The translations under genes and the position numbers were made by a program. The notes beneath the pieces were generated by a model. That model was not told where the DNA came from and did no database searches. It saw only the letters and a list, made by a program, of their open reading frames with translations. From contig OY821747.1 in the NCBI GenBank assembly GCA_963682055.1, positions 32,610,126 through 32,674,125 of the forward strand: a stretch of 64,000 nt of DNA. The letters are read 5' to 3'. Every line of letters begins with the position of its first letter. Position 1 is the first letter of the stretch. This document shows, in pieces, positions 16,401 through 28,400 of this stretch. This DNA is from Primula veris (Eukaryota; Streptophyta; Magnoliopsida; Ericales; Primulaceae).

Positions 16401-19400
16401 TTTTCTTGATTTTTTTAGAGAAATGGTAGATTAGTATATTTGCTTATCCATCAGGCTTGTGTGATTACAGTTGTTTAGCGCATCCACGTATTTGATTGAC
16501 CAGCTTTAAGCTGGACTTTTTTGATATTTATGCTGAACTTCTTGCTGATGATGTAATGTAGTGTTTTTTTTTTAATAATTGAATTTGGGTTCACTTTGCC
16601 CTTTTTTTAATAGATTGATTCATTTGCTTATGTATAAGGCTTCAGTTGTTCAGTTTATCAAAGAGATTGACCAATTTAGATTGCTACTATGATGTCATTT
16701 TGTAAATATTTAACTTTTGCATATAGCATTACTCTTTTCCGGACAAGTTTGTTAGACTAGTTTGTTCTCCAAAATTTAGTTTATTAGAATTTAATTTTAA
16801 GTTTTGTAGGCTAAAAATAGATTAAAATTTTGAATGAAAAGAACCTAACTGAAAGTTTTTCCTTGGCCTGAAAAATAAGCCGACTTGCTTCAAAGATACT
16901 CGCCGATGGCCTGAAAAAGTTAAATAGTTGCTACTATACTTCAGAAAAAGTTATTGAATACCTGATTGACTTGCTTGATTGTCTGTCCCGTGATATTTCA
17001 GTTGTTTCACTTTGCATTGGTGTTTCTTTGTATTTTGCAGTCATGCAATTGCACTCATGTGATGATATTTTACCAAGGAAGTTGAACTTTTGTTTGGTAT
17101 TGACTTATTGAGTGCCCTTTTTTTGTCAAAGTATTGTGTGAACACAGTCTATCCCTGAAAATAGTGTGCCAAACCAACATAGTTTTTCAATTTCAAGTTT
17201 ATAAAAAGTAGGGTTTCCCTTGACAAGGGTTCCCCATTTCATGAATGCGTTTTATTGGACCGGAACATTATTTTCCAGTGCACGCTGATACTTGCCCCCT
17301 TTTATAGATTGTCCCGCTTGAATATTCCGGCTATGATGAGTTATATATTTTCCTTTTCATTGATAATTTACATGTTTGCAGATTGATTTGCTTGAGAATC
17401 CCGCCATTGACGATGTTGTCATATTGTCTGTGGTGCTTGAAGAAGTTAAGCACAAGAACCTCTCTGTTTATAACAGGGTTAGAGCTCTTTGTAGCAACAC
17501 TCTTAGGAACTTCTTTGTTTTCTCAAATGAATATCACAGGTTGGTCTTCTTCTTCCACTTGTCATTTTTGTTGAATGCTTGCTCAATAAACAATGCTATT
17601 TAAGATTCCCATTAGAGGGAATTCTCGTAGTAGGCAATGCAATCTTTGATAGTGCAATCCTAGATCTCTTAAAAAATATCAAGCTGATTAAAGGAGAACT
17701 TAATGAAGAGAAACTCGTTTAGCAGTTAAAAAGAAAAATTTTAAGGGATAAGTTCAGCACACAGCAACCCGAATTTGTAGAAATATTAAGTTAGGAATTA
17801 GGAAGTCATTTAGTTGTACTTAAAATAACACGATAAGGACCACAAATTAAGAAATTTACATCACCCTGTGACATCAAATAGAGATTAAGGCTTGGAGTTG
17901 ACAGATGAAAGACAGTATGAGTTTGAAGAGAAAAAGGGGAAAGAGACGAATCAAAGAAAAGGGAAGAAGATATGGAAAAAGAGAAGATACAAGGCAGAGA
18001 AAGTGAACTGTAGGAGAAGAGAGAGAGAGAGAGAGCAGCATTGAGATTTTTCTGAGTATTAGTGCTGAAAATTGATTTACATTCATCTGATCAGTGATGT
18101 ACTATTTCTTCTTTGAAACATATAAAGCAGTACACATCCATTGAAACAAGAATTATTCTCTTTACCCTATTTTTATTTTCTTATCTATATTGGAAGGTAA
18201 CAAGTCTGAAACAACACCTTCGGAAGGATGACTTGTTTGAGTTTTTTTTCTTGTTTCTTTCAAGATCTTCTTGTTAACTTTTGTTCGACTGTTACGCCAT
18301 AATGGTAAAACTTTGCTGTGTGCCTGTGTATAGGATGGTAAATGGTCAATAAATGAGGCTCTAGTTTTTATTATCTCAGTTGCTAACTTAAATATAAATT
18401 GGCAACCAGAATGGTTTGTAACTTGTTAATGGAAAGATCGCTGTATTTTACTCATTTTTTTGATGTATAAGCTATTGGAAAAGGTAAATTTTTATGAAAC
18501 GAGTGCTTAGACTATCACATGAAACCTGATATTATGTCCTTTGAATAATTTATTTTGCAATAGTTTTTATACCATTCTGGCATTCCGTAATTGAATTGAT
18601 GTCAGCAGGAATTTTTTTTTCATCCATAGCATTATTATCTGAAAAGCAATAATGGGCATAGTTTTATGGAAACTTTTTTTCTTGTTCTTTTAGGGAAACA
18701 TATGTGAAGGCCATGGTTGGCGAAAGTCCAAATGATCGGAATGACAGAGGTATTACTTCACTATATTAGTTTGTTTTATTCGTGTAAGACACATTTTGAT
18801 ACGAGCCGATGAGAAAAAAGAGAGCCCAACAAAAGAAAAGGAAAACGAAATAAATGATTTAGGGCAAGAAGATGCAATTAGAGAATACATGATGCTCTCT
18901 CTTTCACTCTATCAAAGTCATTGATATTATCCATAAATTTGTGTCATGGATGCAACTAGTTAGGACATTCGTCATTTTCATTACTTTAGTTTATGCATTT
19001 TTTAAAAAGAGGGAGTTAGAGCGCATTCACACTGGCCACCAAGTTAAACTTATAATTCTAACAAGGTGGTTACTAAGGAACGAGAGATTCTATACATGCT
19101 ATACATGCTATACATCTATACTGTTGCTCATGTGATTTTATTTTAGAATTTTGTATAACATTTAGATTGATGCTATATTTGGACTCATAGTATCACAGTC
19201 CAGTTATGTAAATGAAAAGTTTTAAGATGTTTGAATTTATTATGTAATCAATTTTAATTTGCTGATAGGCTCTGAGACTCTGATCTCTTTTTGTGTTCAA
19301 CAATTATGCAGCTATTAGGGTGGCAGCTCAATGGTACCAGGCTCATCTTGGTGATGTCAGTAAAGTCATGTTGATCACAAATGATAGAGAAAATAGAAGG

Positions 19401-22400
19401 AAAGCTATCGAAGAGGGCATTGCTGCAGAGACAGGTAAATTATATAGTTTTCAGTTAAACTTCAGCCATTATATTTCAGACCTTCTGATGCGAATCACAC
19501 TTTTAAAAAAAAATGTGTTTCCTTTTGTGTTCCAGTCGAATCTTACGTGAAATCGCTTGGTCAAACTGGATTACTTGACCTGCTTGTCCAGCCTCCTTCA
19601 GAAGATGTTAACATGGACGAAGCTGAAGATTCTAGACCTTCAAAAAGAAAAGTCATTTATTCTGAGGTAATATTCGCTGTAATTGCATGTTTGCGGCGTG
19701 CCGGTCGTCTACCTCGTTTGTTTTAATGCCCGCATTGATATTGCAAATTTTGGAATCTTCATGACTTCGTTGAATTATTATAAACTAATAATTTCTGGAC
19801 AAACTATTGGTCCAAATGACTAGTTATTAGAATTATTTATAACGTACTTTTGTTCTCACACTTTCTTTAAACTTGATAACATACACAGTAGTTTTTTCTT
19901 GGATAATGTTGAATTAGTAGACAAATGTCTAATCATAATTCTGGGAGACAAATATCTAATAATTTGAAAGGGGAATAAATCGAAGCATAATGAGAGGGTA
20001 GAATATTTGTACTAATGGTTGTGACATCCTTGTGTTTCCTTCTGCTATGCGTCTTTGATTTCATTGCTCTAGTTGTTGTGTGACATTATTTTTTTCTTTT
20101 TCTTTTCAGCATAAACCCATGTCAGAAATTACAGCTGGCTTGCTTCGTGGAATTTATCATCAAGGGAAGCTTCGAGTTAATCGTTTTAATTCATTTGAAG
20201 CATACATAGGATCCGAAAGTATTGCCGAGGAAATTATAATATATGGGCGTGGAAACATGAATAGAGCTTTTGATGGTGATATAGTGACGGTGGAACTTTT
20301 GCCTCAAGATCAGTGGCATGAAGAGAAGTCATTATCCATTGCTAATGAAGGTTAGAGAGTCTCTGTTTATATGTTTAATTGTATAACAAACGTAGCTAGA
20401 GTAGCTGTGATTGTGTGGGTTGTGATGAAACTTGTAACACCCCAAATTTAATAGATGTCACACGGCCGAATAACACGTAACCTGACTCGTGTTACACGAA
20501 GCCTAAAACTCAAATTTATAAAATAGATAAATTTTCTTTCAATACTCATAAAATTTGTCAATTGAACACAAATTATATATAGTTTAACATCCCAAAATAT
20601 TTCATACAAAGAAATCATATTATCAGAATAATAACTTTTATAACTAAACTAGCAGCGGAAAAAAAAAAACTTAAACAACACTGAGGTCTTGGTACCAACT
20701 GACTCAACTCCGACTCTAAATAACTTGTATTTACCTGAAAAGATTAAAAGAGAGAATAAGCCAAACGAGCTTAGTGAACGGTATTTATACCTATAAGGAG
20801 AAAGTTTTGACAAACCGTCTTCAAAATACAATATGGATTTTTATAATGATAAAAAAAAAAAAAAATAAGTTGAATCTTTTCGGTTTTTGCCCATGTGTGT
20901 TTACATACATAAAATAAGTTTAAATTATAAATTCAAAACGCAGAAAAATATAAAATCAATAAACCATTTATTTATCATCAAAATTAAATAATACTAAAAT
21001 CAAACTTGGAACCAGACTGAAAATTCATTGCCATTAATTCTTTTCTCTCTATTGTTGGATCCAACTATCGTATTCAAAGTCACCTAGCTTGGCAATCTAC
21101 GAAATCCCATTAAGACGATCCGGCTAAGGTCACCGCACTTAAGAGGCCTGTTCCAAAACCGTTAAGAAAGCTAGAGTCGCCAATTAAATAGCATATTCTC
21201 TAGCCACCAACGTCACCCCACTAAAGAGGCCTGTTCCTTGGATTTATAAATCATAAAATAAAGGTCACCTCACTTAAGAGGCCTGTTACTCAAAGTTCAT
21301 TGCTGGTCCCGAAAATCATTAATCATTCGAGTAATTCAAATCATTTAAATCAAAATCAAATATCCAAAATAACAATAATTGAAATAATTGTTAAACAGTA
21401 TAAGATATGATTTCAATATATATATATATTTCCATATAATCTGGATAACACATCGTTTATATATAACAAAACTTTTCACATAAATCATCTCAAATCATTT
21501 AATAAAACTCATATATATAAATATAAATAAAGTCATTCATTTATATAGATTTTGTTGAGCATAAAAATCAATATTGAAAATATTTTCTAAACAAGAATGA
21601 GAAATAAATCAAGTATACATGTGTGATATATAATCAGTTGATCAAAATAATAGTTGACATCATGTTATAAAAGAATTGTTTTCGAAGTATGTTTTTAAAT
21701 AATATAATTCCATACACTACTTTACAAAATAACATGGATAATAAATCGATTATATATATAGGGTACAAAATCACTCACATATCAAACGAAAGCCGAAGTG
21801 TTTCTTCGAAATAAGAATAAAAGCTTCACAAAAAAAAGGTAGTTGCCATTGTTTTCTGTACCCATGCCTATCTGTCTATCCATACGGTTTTTAATATGCT
21901 AGTATTAAATAGGAATTTCTAATATGCTACTAAATTATAGGATTGTTAGTTATATAACGTTCAACACTCATACTTATCTTATTTTGTTTTAATTTTATTT
22001 TATCCATCTACACCTATAGTTATAATTAATTGCAGCTCTAACCTCGTCAACTTATTTGCAACCAAATTACTCCATATCTTACTAATTAATTATCCACTAT
22101 TGGTAATAAAAGTTTATAACAACTTTACTAAAATAAAAAGAAAACATGGGGTTTCACAAAACTGTTATGCACTTTCTATGGTATCTTACGCGAAAATTGG
22201 GTTTCTTTAAGCTTTGTAGTGATTTACTGTTTTTGGTTATGAGTCTTATGACTTCGATGTAAACTTTCTGGACTTTCTTCAAGCCGTTCTTCTATTACTA
22301 CCATATATTTTTGATTTTTTCCATCATTGTAGTTCCCTCGCAAGATGTGTTTTTGAGACTATTAATCCCATCTGGTTTCACAATCACACAAACACAGGGA

Positions 22401-25400
22401 TTAGCAACACAATAGTCGATATGTTTGTAATCCGTATTATATTCTCGCTTTCCATCCAAAGTCAATAGGTAAAATTTAGTTTTCTTTATGTTCCATACTT
22501 TTATCATATTCAAGACAAATATGGTAACTTAGCCGCAAACTAAAAACATTAACCTGCAATAATCACAGTCCAGATTTACCCATAATATTATTTTTCCTAC
22601 ATAATATAATCTGCAAATGTTGACTGTCTATCAAACAAAGCATTAATGTTTCTCCCCCCTTTCTATTTTACCCCACCAGATCTCCCATTATCAGTTGGTT
22701 ATATTGTAATATATATATATATATGCTCCAAAATTTAGCTCATTTTTGAGGGATTTTCACCCTTATTGCAGAAGAGGATGAAGAAGAGGATGTTCATTTA
22801 GCTCCAAACAGTGCCGAGGATGCTCCTAGAGTAACTCGTGTTGTAAAAGGATCTTCAGAAGATGAAAAATCTGCATCTTCTCGTCCATCTGGCCGTGTTG
22901 TTGGTATCATAAAAAGGAACTGGCAATCGTAAGTTATATCTCTGTTTTTTTCTTTTGTTTTATTACCTTATTACTTTGTTGTTTTTCCATATTTGTTTTT
23001 TCTCTTGGAAGTCTTCTCGGGAATATCAATCTATAAGATTAAGTTTTATTATTTCTTTGAAAATTAATAGAAGGCCCACACAGTAGTTTTCATTTACTGT
23101 TATTTCCTTTTCTATATCCATATATCTCGAGTTTTGTATTGCATGGATTTGATCTTCTAAAATTAGCCATCACTTTTATCTTGACAATATAATGTTGTTC
23201 GACTTCATATTGAAATGATAATTAACTCTGTTATTCTAATTATTAATCTTTTTTGCAGATATTGTGGGTCTTTAGAGCCAATGCCATTGCCTGCAGGAAC
23301 TGGTGGTGTTTCTAATGCTTTATTTGTTTCCGTTGATCGTAGAATTCCAAAGATCAGAATTCAAACCCGACAGCTTGAAAATATTTTGGATAAAAGAATT
23401 ATTGTCGCAGTTGATTCTTGGGATTGTGCGTCTAGATATCCTTCTGGCCATTATGTGCGAACAATTGGGGAAATAGGTGACAGGGATACTGAAAGTGAGG
23501 TATACTGTTTATATATGTTGTCATTTCCTTTAATATATGAGTCCGGATCCTCTGTCCCCTATTTCCTGTCCCCTTTCGTGCCCCCTTACCTTTTTAACCC
23601 AAAATATTTGTTAAAAAAAATTGAAAAAAATTCTACAATTATGATTACACACATTGATACACTCCAACAATTATTTTTAAGAGAAAAGTCACATAATTTA
23701 ATTTGGAATATATAAAAAAACTAGTATATTTTAATTAGTGAAATTAAAAAAAAAACCATTTAGAGCAATATTATGTCCAAATATTATGAAATTTGTATCG
23801 AATATATTATAAAACTCTATAAAAGAGAGAAATAAGTTGATTTTTTTTAAAATTTGGGCGAAAATAATCAAGGGGGCACGAAAGGGGACATAGAATAGGG
23901 GACAGAGGATCCAGACTCTGAATATATAGTTATGATGTATGGATAGTTCCATATCACGTAGCAAATACAAAAGAGGACATGATACTTGTGGTGTACTCAG
24001 AATCGCATTGTATATGTATCACATCATTAGGCATCAGTGAGGTACATGTGGGATCGTGGAATGATGCAATCTGGATATATTCTTAGCAAGCTTAGAATGG
24101 CTATTGCCAAAGTGATAAAGGTTAAAGAGAATTATAAATGCCATACTAAAAATATGTTTGCTATCAATACAGATAGAATAACTAACTATTTTCTTCATCT
24201 ATACATGTCTTACGTAGGCTTCATGTTGATTAGTTAGTTCATTTGTATGATATATACAATATGACATAAGAGAATGAGACAAGACGGGTAATGAACTAAA
24301 TGCCGTCGAATCTGAAACATGTTTTAGTTTGCTCTTATAGTTTAAGCGTTGTATAATGAGTTTTAAGATAAAGGTTTAATTTCTTCTTTTGTTTGTAGAG
24401 TTCATACATAAATGATCATGTTTTTTATGGCACATCCTTGACTTATCATATTCGTATTACACAGATGTGGAGCATTGGCATTACTTAAACAGCTTTTGTT
24501 AGATTTTGTTTAATTTATCGTTGATTGATCAATTATGCTGCTGTTGCAGGTAGTGTTGATAGAGAATCATATAGATGCCAGACCTTTTTCTTCTCAAGTT
24601 TTGGCGTGTTTGCCACCTATACCTTGGTCCGTGTCTTCTCAAGATATTGCAAATTCTATTAGGCAAGATTTGCGTCATATTCGTGTCTTCAGTGTAGATC
24701 CTCCGGGTAAGTGGCCTGCAACATCAATGTTTTGTCTCTCTCGTTCCTCTTTATTTTTTCTCGACCTGCTACTAGGAATCATTTTTTCTCTAAATATATT
24801 ATGTATTTTTTATATACAGGGTGCAGGGACATTGATGACGCATTGCATTGCACGTTGCTCCCAAATGGGAATTTTGAAGTGGGAGTCCGTATCCTTAACT
24901 GCAGATTTTTTAGTTATAGGAGTCGGAGAATGTTAGGAAAATAGGCTCCGTGACTGTCTCATTAAATTACTATGAAATCATATACCATCTCAACAATCAT
25001 TAAATCTACATGGAAGCTAGCATACACGTACAGACCTGACATATTGCATGAAAAAAGTTCCAAGGAGAGAACCGTGGGAATCAGGATAATGTTGTTGCAA
25101 CTTTTTTTACTTTCTCCTTATTTTCTTGATAAGGTATAGTAAAAAAATACTCCATAAGTTTATTTTTTTGTCATATATCAACTCCAAAGTTCCCCCCCGC
25201 CCTCATTTTTACAATCACAAGTTTGTCCCTCAGCTTTGCATATGATTATTTAATTTTATTGTCATTCTAATTTTGCTCTGTCATGAAATTATTGTCAGTT
25301 GATAAATACATAAATTAAATATCATTGTTTGGTCTTCTTTCACAAGTACTGTATGCTTTTTTGTTGTTGATATTTTCCCATCTCTGAGTAAAAAAGCTTG

Positions 25401-28400
25401 AACTTTCCAGATGTATTATTTTTCTTTCATATAGAAGTTGACTTTCTATGTGAAACCTTGATCACTCAAATTAGATATTGCTGATGTTACCAATTTTGTG
25501 CATCCTGGCACCCCTCTGGATGACGAGGCTACAATAAGAGGCACATCTGTTTATCTCGTTGAGAGGCGTATTGATATGCTTCCAAAACCTTTAACAGAAG
25601 GTATTTTATGTCTTCCCTTAACGTGCTTCATTTTACTGTTTTAGATTTTTAGTACATGTATGAACGAGTTATGTAATGCTTAGTTTCAAAAATTATGTTA
25701 TTTTTTTCTGGAAAGTCATTGGTACAAGTTCTCACGTTTATCTTGCAGATATCTGTTCTCTTCGAGCTGATGTGGAGAGGTTGGCATTTTCTGTCATATG
25801 GGTAAGCATCCTCTTAATGGTTACTAATTGGATATCTCTTCTGTTAGATTTTGTCAAAAGTTATGCTGGTTACTTTCCTTTAAAAAATGTGCAACAGTGT
25901 GGCTGGCAACTTCTACTTTATAACTGTAAGCTGGCTAATCATTTATATTTTGGTTTGTGTATGCACTGACAAGTCACAACTATCTGTGACAGCCCATCCT
26001 TCACTTTTCCAACGTTAATGCTATTATGCTAATATAACTAGTATAGCAAAGACCTGCTGTTTTGTTATCATATCTAAGACTCAACTCGACGTGATGAAGC
26101 TATATGAAAAGAAATGAGAGAGTTTAAAAGGAAAACATCAGAATGGTTGGTTGCTAATTTACAATGATTCTTAAATTAATAGGAATCTTTATGGTTAGGG
26201 AACATGTTCTGGATTCTGGCTTTGAGAATGAGTAACGGCCTGAGAATTCGTATTTGTAGCATATTGTCCCATTGGCATTTAGAAACAATCGATTTTAATA
26301 TCTAGCTTTTTTTTAGAAAGAGAGGTCAATTCATCTCAGTATGCTTATGGGACATGTTCTTAATACATGCGCAATTTACATCTCGTCTCTTTTTACTTAT
26401 TTGACTTTGGTTAAAAACAAGTTTTCTTGGTGGAGTGAAGAAGTTTTCTTGTTCCCTTGTCGGCTATTTGTTTCGTTAAGTAAGCACTCAGAGGTTAGAT
26501 GGTTTGATATATATTGTTCTTTCAGGAAATGACACCTGAAGCTGAAATTATTTCTACTAGATTCACAAAAAGCATCATTAAGTCATGTGCAGCGTTATCT
26601 TATGTGGAGGCTCAGGCAAGAATGGATGACAGGTGCTTTATCTAATCATTCACTGTCTAACCATTTAGTTTCTTCTTGCCATATTGATATTTTTTTAATA
26701 AAAAATTGTTTGGCCTTTATAGTCGCTTGATGGATACACTAACAACAGATTTAAGGAATATGAATGGTTTAGCAAAGGTATGATTTTTTAACTTAGTACA
26801 TGTCATCTTTAGTCATTAAATGACCAGCTAAAACATCTGGACTGTTGTTTTTATAGGTTATGAGGCAGAGGCGTATCGATAGAGGGGCTCTGACTCTAGC
26901 CTCAGCTGAAGTGAAATTTCAGATTGATACAGAAACACATGACCCTCTAGATATTGGTATACTTTCTTTGCTTTCTATGGCTTAGTTAGTCCATGAATAA
27001 CATATTTGGATTAGTTCGCCTTCTAAAGAACTGTCATCACTCATGAATACCAGATTCCTGCGATGCAGAATCGTATTTAATATAATGAGCAATTCTCATG
27101 TACACTACCCCCCTTAGATTAGGGTGAAATAAACTCCCCCCACAAGTTTGAAGTTAAGTCGGATACACCCGCTGAGGTTTCAAAATACGTCATTTTCACC
27201 ACTGAAGTTTTTGTTGGTTTAAGGGATAAAAGTACTTTCTTAAACTTTGTTTTATATAAGACATTCTCTCGCTCTGATGTTTGCATCACCAGTACTCTAA
27301 TATTATGTTTTTGTTACCGGGTTAAAAATACATTCTTTTAAATAAACAATGTTTTCTGCTATGCGAACTTTTATCTTATTCATAATAACTTAAGTTTGTA
27401 GAGGAGAATAAAATTTAAAGGTGAGATAAAAGCATCTTATTATCCCTTAAACGTGCGAAAAGACCACTATGGGGGTAACAATGATGTACCTAGGAACCTC
27501 AGGGGTCATGTCATTGAATTTTTACTCGCGGGTTTGTTTAATTTTCAACCAAATCTCGGGGGATGTTTTTGTTGGTCACTCGAGAAGTTTTTTTCCCCTG
27601 CAATTTCATTATGCGTGGTGTTTGAATAGGCTGAATTCATGAATTAGCCATCATGTTTTTTTCACAGTTTATTTCAAAATAAATGACTTTCCTGCCGACA
27701 GATGTTGCCTCTGATGTTCCGTTTGATAAGCTTGGTTTTATAAAAGTGTAATCTCAGTAATTTTATTTATGCTGAAACCTTAGACAAATGTGCTCTTCAG
27801 ATATTGCTTGCCATACCTTGCTCAAGTTTTTCATTGTTGCTTTGCCATTTCAATGTAGTTGGTTTTGCCTTGTATCAGTATGACTGTCATTAACATCAAC
27901 CCTTAATTTGTACGAATATAGGGATGTATCAAATTCGAGAAGCCAACCAGATGGTTGAGGAGTTTATGCTTGCTGCCAATATTTCTGTCGCAGAAAAAAT
28001 CTTGAAACATTTCCCTGCTTGTTCACTACTTAGGTATGTGACTCAGATTATATTGACACCGTCGAGGTGTTTGTCTCCACCAGAAAGATATATGTACTTG
28101 TATATAATATATATATTTATATGCAAGGTTTCAAAAGTCGCTTGGCGGATTAAGGCGGGAGGTGGGGCCTGAGGGCGAGGTGAATAGTCGGGAGCCTAGA
28201 CAGGAAAAAACCATATTTTGTGACCCTTTTTTGGGGTTTTTTTTTGGATGGTTGTTTGATAATTGATATATATGTTGTAAATTTAATTAACAATCTAAAG
28301 AAAGCATTTATACATCATTAATTAATTTATTGGTATACTATCAAGGGTTCAACAAAAACTATGATAAAAATATATGTACTGTCGAAAATAAACCTAATAA

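Noticed and set aside
14230..16420. Possible CRISPR-like array in regularly spaced repeats
   Set aside because: Units are about 80 bp, contiguous and without unique spacers, in a plant intron. This is a minisatellite.
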